Shown here: positions 1-6,206 of the stretch, one piece after another
Layout of the letters: every line of letters starts with the position of its first letter
Numbering within the stretch: the first letter of the stretch is position 1
Assembly: GCA_016765335.1 (NCBI GenBank)
Contig: JAESQE010000434.1
Span: forward strand, 1 to 7,225
Length of the DNA: 7,225 nucleotides
Source: Planctomycetaceae bacterium
GTDB taxonomy: Bacteria > Planctomycetota > Planctomycetia > Planctomycetales > Planctomycetaceae
Direction: 5' to 3'
Program-made: the position numbers and the translations under genes
The notes under the pieces: model-generated
Database searches by the model: none
What the model was told of the DNA's origin: nothing
Seen by the model: only the letters and a program-made list of their open reading frames with translations

Positions 1-1168
1 GATGACACACGAACAAGCCGGTGTCGTTATCGAGCAGCATAGTGGTGACTATACGCACCATGTTTCTCGCAACACAACGTTGCTTGTTATTGGCGAAGAA
101 GGTTGGCCGCTAGAAGAAGATGGCAAGCCTTCTCTCAAATTGCAACATGCTGAAGAGCTGATTCAATATGGGCACGAAATCCGTATCGTCAGTGAGTCCG
201 ATTGGCTCAGTATGATGGGGCTATTCACAGACGACCCCGAAATTAAACGGCTTTACACGCCCGCGATGCTTAGTCAGTTGTTGAAATTGCCGGTCCACTT
301 AATTCGTGGCTGGGAACGGGCAGGACTTATTCGGGCAGAGAAAAAAGTTTGTCGGCTCCCTTATTTTAATTATCATGAAGTCACTTCTGCCCGCAGGCTT
401 TCGGATCTACTAAGCTGCGGAGCCACTCAGGAAGAACTCACTCAAAGCATGCAAATGCTCAATAAGTTCCTTCCAGATCCTGGGCGAATTCTCGAACAAC
501 TCGAAATTTTATCTGATCAACATCATTTGGTAATCCGAGATCAGCACGGTGTGTACGAACCACTCACCAGGCAGCGACTTTTTAGTTTTGCACAAACCGA
601 AGGCGAGCCCAGCTGTAATATTTCAGAAGAAGATTTCCCGGAAGATGATCAGGAAGCTCATTTATTGCGTTTCGATCTCCCGACGACCAAGCCGGCGACT
701 GCTACTGACTGGATGGTTGAAGGTTGCAGGAGAACTGAAGTTTCTGATACGGATTCTGCTATTCGCTGTTTTCGACAGGCGCTTCGAGTTCGTTCGGATG
801 ACGCAGAAGCTCATTTTTATCTTGCCGATGCCCTGTACCGCATCGGCAAACCGGACGCAGCTTTAGAAAGATATCTGGCTGCTATCGAAAACGATCCGGA
901 ATACCTCGAAGCCTGGATACAAATCGGTTGCCTGTATACCGAAATAACTAAATGGACCGAGTCGCTGCTCGCGTTTGATGAAGCGTTGCACATTTTTCCC
1001 GATTTCCCAGAAGCTCATCTCCAGAAAGCCGAAACTCTACGACTGATGAATCGAATCGATGACGCAGTCGTACACTGGAAGCTTTATCTCAAACATGATG
1101 AACGTGGCCCTTGGTCCGAACTCGCACATCAGCGACTCGAACAAGCGGGCGTTTCTGTTGATAATTAA
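1..1168 (+). CDS. BRCT-like / MerR-type HTH / TPR protein (5'-truncated)
   Basis: The first Met in the window (base 2) is probably internal: the residues after it match the middle of a BRCT domain (TTLLVIGEEGWPL at 25-37, then K46, A50, L53, G57, E65 and MMGL at 71-74), and the usual BRCT opening strand with its GK motif would lie upstream, outside the window. Residue numbers count from this Met. Residues 85-152 look like a MerR-type winged helix (YTPAMLSQLLKLP, then RGWERAGLI and a tyrosine/phenylalanine-rich wing at 119-124). A low-complexity acidic linker (about 198-232) leads to about four TPR units (about 234-369), seen in repeats such as AEAHFYLADALYRIGKPDAALERY. There is no signal peptide or membrane segment in the visible part, so a cytoplasmic location is likely. 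Inferred role: DNA-binding or scaffold protein with protein-protein contacts through the TPRs; the target is unknown. It ends with TAA at 1166-1168, converging with the next gene. Confidence 0.85.
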   Translation, partial: MTHEQAGVVIEQHSGDYTHHVSRNTTLLVIGEEGWPLEEDGKPSLKLQHAEELIQYGHEIRIVSESDWLSMMGLFTDDPEIKRLYTPAMLSQLLKLPVHLIRGWERAGLIRAEKKVCRLPYFNYHEVTSARRLSDLLSCGATQEELTQSMQMLNKFLPDPGRILEQLEILSDQHHLVIRDQHGVYEPLTRQRLFSFAQTEGEPSCNISEEDFPEDDQEAHLLRFDLPTTKPATATDWMVEGCRRTEVSDTDSAIRCFRQALRVRSDDAEAHFYLADALYRIGKPDAALERYLAAIENDPEYLEAWIQIGCLYTEITKWTESLLAFDEALHIFPDFPEAHLQKAETLRLMNRIDDAVVHWKLYLKHDERGPWSELAHQRLEQAGVSVDN

Positions 1169-1180
1169 GGAAACCTCTAC

Positions 1181-3361
1181 TTATTTAGGGCGAACCAGGA
1201 CACGAAGGCGTTTGACTTCGTATTGAGCAGCATTTGATGAGAATGTCCAATCTCGATTTTCTCCATTGCTGTTTCCAATCCCGATATCTGCCCCCACGCC
1301 ACTTTTCCAATTATTGATCGCAAAAAGTGTTTGCTTTGCTTCGTGATTATGAATTTGCATACAACCATATCCATCAACCGGCGGACTTATTTCGTCACCA
1401 AAATCCCAGATTGTCCCACTCGCATTTGAGGTACTCATGGCATTGTTGGGACCATAATTATTAGGCCAAAATTCCATGTTTCCGCCAGAAAGGCCAATAC
1501 CCGAGGCAATGCCGGCAACATTAGAATGAATATTGAGTTTGCCCACACCCTTTTGGAAGCTAGCGTTACTGTTTAGTGTGGGGATTGCAATTTTCGTGAT
1601 ATCATTTGTGAATGGATCCATGGAGACGTAAAGATATTTTGTTTCCTCCCCATTCTTTTGTAGCTCCAAAAAGTAGGCAATTCGGTCGAACGGACTCGAA
1701 AAGTCTTTACTGGCATCAATGTTATATTTGATCTCTTTGCCCAGGTTGTTTAAATCGAGATCATAGATCAGTTTGAACTGCTTGGATTCATCGACTTTCA
1801 AAGACAGACAATCACGATCGGGCACTTTACCGGCTCGAAATGGAACGGCTGGCAAGCCATTTTTGTTGGCGAAATTCGGTTCTGCTAACTTATGCCAGGC
1901 AAATCGCATCGCGACTGCTGTTTTGACTTTAGGGGACGATAAAACAATGCTGTCACCATCAATGATGGCGGTTGCTGGGACAAAATCTGTTTCTTGACCA
2001 ATGATTTCAAAATGATTCAGTGGCTTGCCATCTCTTGAAACAAGTCCCTGACCGACATGATCGAAAGTGACACGTAGTTTTTCACCTTCAAGTTTCAACA
2101 ATTTGAATACAGGCCCTGAATAGACGATTTTCTTGTTGCCATATGTTTTGGCGAGCGCAATCAACGCCAAGCGTCCTCCGACATCCTGTTTGTTTTTCGG
2201 ATGGATGTTATTCAGGTTACCGATATCGTGAATAACGACTTGCCCGGTGTTTGGGATCTCCAGCGATTTGTTTTGTGCTTCCCAGAAGATAGGTAAAATA
2301 CTGGGCGATTCGTTTCCGTAATGATACGGTGCAATTTGAACGAAAAGGAATGGGAATTCGCCTTGATTCCAAACTTCACGCCAACCATTAATCAATGCTT
2401 GCATCTTGTTGTAATACAGCATTCCTTCAGCAGGATTCGATTCGCCCTGATACCAAATGGCTCCGCGGATCGCAAAAGGAACCAAGGGGTGAATCATGCC
2501 ATTATACAAAGTTGTCGGCGAACCATGACTTGTCAGCGGTTGTATTTGAGCCGGGTAGGCTGGCGGTGGACTCAATGGAGTCCCATCGTCAAGGACTATT
2601 CCAGCAATTAGAGACCAATGTTTCAGACTTTGAAGATACGCAGTCAATATTTTTTGATAAGATTCGTTCTTGGGGTTTGTCAGCTGCACCTGTTTGTAGA
2701 TGTCAGCAAGTTTGGGATCTTGCGAAAATCCACAAGGCGGCGTCCAGGGTTCGATACGAGTTCCGCCCCAGGAAGAGTTGATCAGACCAATCGGCACGTC
2801 AAGTTCTATGTGCAAATCACGACCGAAAAAGTAGCCTACCGCGGTGTAACTTCCAACGGTTTCTGGCGAACAAACAGACCAGTTGGCGACAACATCTTCT
2901 TGTGGAAATCCGTTGGGGCGTTTCGGAATTTTAATCTGACGAATATTGGGATAATTGGCAGCGGCTTTCTCTTTTTCGAAGTTATTACTGCTGGCAACTG
3001 TCCATTCCATGTTCGACTGTCCCGAACAAAGCCAGACTTCACCAATCAAGACGTCTTTCAGTGTTAGTGTGTTATTTCCTTTGACGATCAGTTGTAATGG
3101 CTCTCCGATTTTCTGAGCAGATAGTTTTACCATCCATTTGCCATCGTCTCCAGCTTTTGTTGAAGCCGTTGTGTTGCCCAGTTGAACAGAGACTGCTTCT
3201 CCGGGATCTGCCCAGCCCCAAACTGGAATTGGTTTCTCTCTTTGCAGGACCATATGGTCCCCGAAAATCTTTGGCAGCCGAACATCCGCCTGGCTTGCTG
3301 TTGGTAAAAGTGTTACAGCAAACAAAGCAGCAGCCAGTAAGTGGACTCTTTTGAGGTTCAT
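1181..3361 (-). CDS. Secreted sialate O-acetylesterase-like SGNH hydrolase with extra C-terminal domain
   Basis: This 726-residue protein starts with a Sec signal peptide (MNLKR, hydrophobic 8-20, likely cleavage after TASQA at about 25). A beta-sandwich-like region follows (about 26-105), then an SGNH/SASA esterase core: GQSNMEW at 114-120 with nucleophile Ser116, NSSWGGT at 195-201, WYQGESN at 303-309, and IHPKNKQDVG at 386-395 with probable catalytic His387. The residue at -3 from this His is Asn384, not the Asp of classical SGNH DxxH; Asp379 is the nearest acidic residue before it. The family removes O-acetyl groups from sialic acids and related sugars; in planctomycetes the real substrate is probably an algal or other acetylated glycan (inference). 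Residues about 527-726 form an extra domain (see findings). The start has a strong signal peptide but only a weak A-rich upstream sequence and no clear Shine-Dalgarno. The gene may follow the upstream esterase in one transcript, but the hairpin between them argues for separate units. Confidence 0.9.
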   Translation of the reverse strand: MNLKRVHLLAAALFAVTLLPTASQADVRLPKIFGDHMVLQREKPIPVWGWADPGEAVSVQLGNTTASTKAGDDGKWMVKLSAQKIGEPLQLIVKGNNTLTLKDVLIGEVWLCSGQSNMEWTVASSNNFEKEKAAANYPNIRQIKIPKRPNGFPQEDVVANWSVCSPETVGSYTAVGYFFGRDLHIELDVPIGLINSSWGGTRIEPWTPPCGFSQDPKLADIYKQVQLTNPKNESYQKILTAYLQSLKHWSLIAGIVLDDGTPLSPPPAYPAQIQPLTSHGSPTTLYNGMIHPLVPFAIRGAIWYQGESNPAEGMLYYNKMQALINGWREVWNQGEFPFLFVQIAPYHYGNESPSILPIFWEAQNKSLEIPNTGQVVIHDIGNLNNIHPKNKQDVGGRLALIALAKTYGNKKIVYSGPVFKLLKLEGEKLRVTFDHVGQGLVSRDGKPLNHFEIIGQETDFVPATAIIDGDSIVLSSPKVKTAVAMRFAWHKLAEPNFANKNGLPAVPFRAGKVPDRDCLSLKVDESKQFKLIYDLDLNNLGKEIKYNIDASKDFSSPFDRIAYFLELQKNGEETKYLYVSMDPFTNDITKIAIPTLNSNASFQKGVGKLNIHSNVAGIASGIGLSGGNMEFWPNNYGPNNAMSTSNASGTIWDFGDEISPPVDGYGCMQIHNHEAKQTLFAINNWKSGVGADIGIGNSNGENRDWTFSSNAAQYEVKRLRVLVRPK

Positions 3362-3472
3362 ATTATTTTCTATTCGTCTACGGAATGATGTGTAATTGAT
3401 TAGCAGTAGAAACCTCTAGAAAATTGAATTCCAAAGTTTCTTGAAGACAGCCTGGTTGTAATAAGATAGGTC

Positions 3473-3523
3473 AAAAAACCCTCTAACTCCCCCTTCGTAA
3501 GGGGGAGAACCAATTTCCAGAGG
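3473..3523 (-). terminator. Probable Rho-independent terminator of the acetylxylan-esterase-like gene
   Basis: Read on the minus strand, a perfect 9-bp stem (CTCCCCCTT / AAGGGGGAG, bases 3507-3499 and 3495-3487) with a 3-nt loop lies 41 bp past the stop codon. A second, outer pairing of CCTCT (3523-3519) with AGAGG (3484-3480) is possible. It is followed within two bases by six T residues (A-run at 3473-3478 on the plus strand). The stem plus T-tract is what an intrinsic terminator needs. The near-perfect palindrome could instead be an interspersed repeat copy used as a terminator. Confidence 0.55.
3487..3507. repeat. G/C-tract palindrome (9-bp stem, 3-nt loop)
   Basis: The arms at 3487-3495 and 3499-3507 are exact reverse complements around a CGT loop. 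Short palindromes made of C-tract and G-tract arms occur as dispersed repeats in many bacterial genomes, so this may be one copy of such a family. A single copy in the window cannot prove it. Confidence 0.5.
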
Positions 3524-3548
3524 TACTCAGTAGATTGGAGCTGATTAT

Positions 3549-4910
3549 TTATCGATCCTCTTGTTTTTGCTTAACATGTTTTAGAATCTGATTAAAGAAT
3601 TCATCTTGAATGTGCCTGGGGGCAGCATGGCTCATGAGTGGTTCATTCATCATTTGCTTGTTTCCCTGCAATAGATTGTACGCGGCATAACAACTTGAAG
3701 GTGGGCATGTCGGATCAATAAAACCGACGCTCATAATGGCATCAGCATTGCAGCGGCTGGCAAAATTCACAGCGTCAACATATCTGGCTGCCTGTAATAC
3801 TTGGGCATTCGGTTTTCCATTTGGTTCGGTTGGTACCAGTTTGGGCCAACCATTGATGCGACCAGCCACCCGACCACTATGATCGCAAATTGCAGGAACC
3901 CCTGTGGCAACAAATGTTACACGATCATCAATACCACCAGCAACCAAGGCTTGACCGCCTCCCTGGCTATGCCCAATGACTGCAACAACTTTTCCATTCC
4001 ATTCTGGCTGTGATGTCAGAAAGTCGATCGCACGCACCAAGCGTAAATACATGCCTCGAAAATAAATCGTTTCCCGATTGTCTCGTCCCGCTGTTGGATA
4101 ACTTTTAAGTTTTCCAGCACTAAGAGCTTGGTAGAATTCTGCTGGTTTTCCATTGGGGATGCCGTGTGCATTGATATCCATGGAGAGCATCTGGTTTTTA
4201 GCCCCTTTGACAGCATTGCTCAAACTTGAGCCACGCACACCAGCCCCATGCACCCATAAAATTGCAGGCAGGCTCTTTGGTTTTGCATTTTTCGGTTTCG
4301 CAAAATATCCAGAAACCGGAGCACCACCCAGGCACTGAACCTGTACGTCAAAACATTCGATGGTTGTATCTGGTTGATTCCAGACGGTCAGCTTCGAATT
4401 CAATGGGCGTTTAGCAAGCAGAGATTTCTGATTCGCCCAGAATTCATCGAAATCATCCGGGACAGGCAGGCTCGGTTCAATTTCGAGCGGTGAAAAACTG
4501 GCAGCTGCAATCGCCTGAATTTGTTTATTATCTGGTGTTCGGTAAGTGAACCGACATCGCAAGAAAACTGGTTTCAAACTTGTCACAGAAATGCCTGCTT
4601 CATCATTAAGGTCTAGCTTACCTTTCGGGTAATCGTTTGCAGGGGGATATTGTGTGATGAAGTCATCAACAATATAACTGATATCACCTTGAGTCACCGG
4701 ACGACCTGCTTGAGTTACGCTGACAATAAACGTGGCTTGCTGACCTGTTTTATAAATTGCATCTGTACGATCCGTGACCACTTTCAGTTTGTAGGCATCT
4801 GCCCCAATCGCCATGTTAAAGGAAGAGGCTACGATGACACAAAAAACCAGTCCCCCCAATTGCCTCAGCAGGTGAGTTCTCCATTGATGATTTCGTCTTG
4901 TCGCTGTCAT
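3549..4910 (-). CDS. Secreted acetylxylan esterase / cephalosporin-C deacetylase-like hydrolase
   Basis: The 453-residue product begins with an arginine-rich n-region and a hydrophobic stretch (about 18-36), a signal peptide with likely cleavage near MAIGA (37) or a membrane anchor. Residues about 40-142 look like a beta-rich Ig-like domain. The rest is an alpha/beta hydrolase of the AXE1 type: LWVHGAGVRG at 218-227 (oxyanion-hole region), DINAHG at 245-250, GHSQGG at 313-318 with nucleophile Ser315, GFIDPTCPP at 396-404 with Asp399, and SHAAPRH at 427-433 with His428, giving a complete Ser-Asp-His triad. The family removes acetyl groups from xylan, xylo-oligosaccharides and similar esters; the exact substrate here is unknown. 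ATG at 4908-4910 is supported by an AAGGA Shine-Dalgarno 6 nt upstream. An insertion sequence ends 36 bp upstream of this start, so the natural promoter has probably been displaced. Confidence 0.88.
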   Translation of the reverse strand: MTATRRNHQWRTHLLRQLGGLVFCVIVASSFNMAIGADAYKLKVVTDRTDAIYKTGQQATFIVSVTQAGRPVTQGDISYIVDDFITQYPPANDYPKGKLDLNDEAGISVTSLKPVFLRCRFTYRTPDNKQIQAIAAASFSPLEIEPSLPVPDDFDEFWANQKSLLAKRPLNSKLTVWNQPDTTIECFDVQVQCLGGAPVSGYFAKPKNAKPKSLPAILWVHGAGVRGSSLSNAVKGAKNQMLSMDINAHGIPNGKPAEFYQALSAGKLKSYPTAGRDNRETIYFRGMYLRLVRAIDFLTSQPEWNGKVVAVIGHSQGGGQALVAGGIDDRVTFVATGVPAICDHSGRVAGRINGWPKLVPTEPNGKPNAQVLQAARYVDAVNFASRCNADAIMSVGFIDPTCPPSSCYAAYNLLQGNKQMMNEPLMSHAAPRHIQDEFFNQILKHVKQKQEDR

Positions 4911-4916
4911 GGTTAA

Positions 4917-4921
4917 TCCTT
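4917..4921 (-). promoter_or_regulatory. Shine-Dalgarno site of the acetylxylan-esterase-like gene
   Basis: On the minus strand AAGGA (within AGAGAAGGA) precedes the ATG with a 6-nt spacer. It is the clearest ribosome-binding site in the window; the other complete minus-strand genes lack one. It lies in the 36 bp left between the IS and the start codon, so translation signals survived the insertion. Confidence 0.7.
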
Positions 4922-4946
4922 CTCTATGTTGTCTGATATCAATTTA

Positions 4947-4967
4947 GGGGCTTAGGACGCCCAGAGT
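4947..4967. repeat. Terminal inverted repeat of the IS (left end in the window)
   Basis: These 21 bases begin GGGGCTTAGGACGCC and are the exact reverse complement of 5671-5691; the match breaks down inside that point. The transposase stop codon lies one base beyond this repeat. Confidence 0.93.
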
Positions 4968-4968
4968 G

Positions 4969-5649
4969 TTAAATTAGTTTTTCTCTGAGGATTTTTAAGA
5001 GTGTTTTGTAAAGGTTGTCTTTCCTTTGATTGAAGCGGAATTCCGTCTCTTTCAAGTGAAGATAAAACATATGTTTGGGAACACCGTTGAACTTGATCAA
5101 GCGACGTTTCGCATAACTCCAAAAGGACTCAATTCCGTTAATGTGCGAGCTTCCATTGGCAAACTCATTTTCTCCATGGTAGACCCGCAAATGTTTGGCA
5201 TATCCTACATCAACCAGTCCATTATAGCCACGCCAGCCGTCGGAGTGAATCACTGTATCTAAACTGACTTGTCCTCTAATAGCCTTTAATAAAGTCTTTT
5301 TAGAGGCATCTGGAACAATTTCCGTATAAACATGACCGGCTCTCTTAAAGATCCCAAAGACAATTGTTTTACCGCCAGCTCCACGTCCTCGTTTGCCACG
5401 AACTCGTTTGGGGCCGAAGTAAGACTCGTCGACTTCCACTTCTCCCTGGAAAGGAGATTGTTGTTCACAAAACTGAGCGATTCGTTGTCTCAGCTTGATG
5501 TAAATATCATTGATTCTTCTCACAGAAAGTCCGGTTAATTCAGCGGCATCGGTTGCCGTCAAATCCATTGCAAAAGCCTTGAGAAGTTGCCGAAATTTAG
5601 CCTCTGCGATTCGTGAATTTTTATAGTAACGATTCTTGCCTGTTTTCAT
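4969..5649 (-). CDS. ISXO2-like transposase of the IS1595 family
   Basis: This 226-residue protein catalyses movement of the surrounding IS. A short helical N-terminal part (about 14-60, with a helix-turn-helix-like LTATDAAELTGLSVRRINDI) is followed by the DDE-type catalytic domain: VDESYFG with Asp74, HSDGWRGY with Asp137, and HINGIESFW with Glu174 followed seven residues later by Lys181, the DD(E/N)-K pattern of the family. The basic stretch KRVRGKRGRG (81-90) is typical of the group. It is full length for the IS1016-type branch, which lacks the zinc ribbon found in larger relatives. No Shine-Dalgarno is visible before ATG 5647-5649, consistent with low transposase expression. No frameshift or internal stop is present, so it may still be active. 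Confidence 0.92.
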   Translation of the reverse strand: MKTGKNRYYKNSRIAEAKFRQLLKAFAMDLTATDAAELTGLSVRRINDIYIKLRQRIAQFCEQQSPFQGEVEVDESYFGPKRVRGKRGRGAGGKTIVFGIFKRAGHVYTEIVPDASKKTLLKAIRGQVSLDTVIHSDGWRGYNGLVDVGYAKHLRVYHGENEFANGSSHINGIESFWSYAKRRLIKFNGVPKHMFYLHLKETEFRFNQRKDNLYKTLLKILREKLI

Positions 5650-5670
5650 GGGTAAAGTCTAACAAACCAT

Positions 5671-5691
5671 ACTCTGGGCGTCCTAAGCCCC
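5671..5691. repeat. Terminal inverted repeat of the IS (right end in the window)
   Basis: These 21 bases are the exact reverse complement of 4947-4967 and end in GCCCC. The right end lies upstream of the transposase start (22-bp gap), where its promoter should be. Confidence 0.93.
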
Positions 5692-5742
5692 ATATTTTTT
5701 TATTGAGCACATTAAGAAGTCACTTGGTCAAAGAGCGATTCA

Positions 5743-5761
5743 CACGGCTCACAGAGCCGTG
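5743..5761. repeat. REP-like palindrome (8-bp stem, 3-nt loop)
   Basis: CACGGCTC (5743-5750) and GAGCCGTG (5754-5761) are perfect reverse complements around ACA. GC-rich palindromes of this CACGGCT/AGCCGTG type look like dispersed repeats I associate with planctomycete genomes (recollection, not searched). There is no T-tract on either side, so an intrinsic terminator is unlikely. It lies in mobile-element debris next to the IS. Confidence 0.5.
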
Positions 5762-5764
5762 GCA

Positions 5765-5893
5765 CCCGGCATCAAACGAAAACGAAGTAACTTCCCCTTC
5801 CGGTTTCGACAATTTCGTCAGTTGACCATCGTCATCATAAACAGAAGTAAACAAGCCACCTTTTTCTGTTGTGCCATGAAATTGATTCTGCTG
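5765..5893 (-). pseudogene. RHS/YD-repeat-like fragment in the debris
   Basis: Read on the minus strand in the frame ending at TGA 5722-5720, residues encoded at about 5839-5765 include VYDDDGQLTKLSKPEG and a following FSFDAG. This has the spacing of an RHS/YD repeat (YD..G.L....P.G....F.YD..G). It is in frame with the transposase-like remnant to its right, and it runs into the palindromic repeat on its left. No start codon, complete domain or rest of an RHS gene is present. It may be a scrap of an RHS gene joined by rearrangement, or a chance resemblance; the call is tentative. Confidence 0.35.
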
Positions 5894-6206
5894 AAGTGAT
5901 TTTTGTAATGCTTCAGCAAGCGGCTGTAAGCGTGCGGGATCAGCCAGTGCGTTGAAGTCTGAAAGTGTGCGCAGATTTTACGTGTGGGCAGATGCCCGTG
6001 GACAGATAGGTGATGAAAACGTCATCAAGAAACAGTTTCTGATTGCCATGTGCAGACTGCGAATCCTCCTGGCGTAGGGTTTGCACAAACTTTTCCAACT
6101 GTTTAATGTACTTCCCTCCCTGCACCTGATGTGTCCAATGGCGAGGTGGCTCGTCATCGGAGTTGCTGCTTTTTTTATCGCCAGGTGGGAGTGTCGATTT
6201 TACCAT
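5894..6206 (-). pseudogene. Decayed IS4-type transposase remnant (5' part, frameshifted, internally deleted)
   Basis: From ATG 6206-6204 the minus strand reads MVKSTLPPGDKK, then HWTHQVQGGKYIKQLEKF and NQKLFLDDVFITYL. Near 6000-6005 the frame is lost: a different frame continues with HLPTRKIC, and near 5970-5973 it shifts again to TLSDFNALADPARLQPL. The three pieces, in this order, resemble the N-terminal part of IS4-like transposases I recall from planctomycetes, in which a block of about 25 residues normally separates the FITYL and HLPTRKIC parts; that block is missing. So this looks like an internal deletion plus at least one single-base shift, with the catalytic C-terminal half absent. 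The family identity is from memory of sequence style, not from a search. It cannot make a working protein. Confidence 0.5.

Larger units (their letters stand above)
3362..3548. other. Intergenic region between the two esterase genes
   Basis: This stretch has no coding signal. It holds the hairpin and T-tract listed separately near the esterase end. The remaining 110 or so bases before the sialate O-acetylesterase-like gene are AT-rich and should contain its promoter if it is transcribed separately. I could not find a -35/-10 pair on the minus strand good enough to report. Confidence 0.6.
4947..5691 (-). mobile_element. IS1595-family (IS1016-like) insertion sequence, complete
   Basis: The element is 745 bp, bounded by perfect 21-bp terminal inverted repeats that begin GGGGCTTAGGACGCC, and carries a single intact transposase gene filling nearly its whole length. 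Size, GGGGC ends and an ISXO2-like transposase without an N-terminal zinc-ribbon fit the IS1016 branch of IS1595. The family normally makes an 8-bp target duplication, but the flanks here (TCAATTTA on the left, ATATTTTT on the right) do not match. Perfect ends and an open reading frame suggest a recent arrival. Confidence 0.9.

Noticed and set aside
1169..1180. A bidirectional terminator in the 12-bp gap between the convergent stops
   Set aside because: The gap is too short and shows no inverted repeat or T-tract; any terminator would have to lie inside the coding sequences and I could not see one.
2321..3354. Several plus-strand open frames of 85-149 residues inside the sialate O-acetylesterase-like gene
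   Set aside because: They are antisense to a gene with a full set of catalytic motifs and show no domains, signal peptides or ribosome sites of their own.
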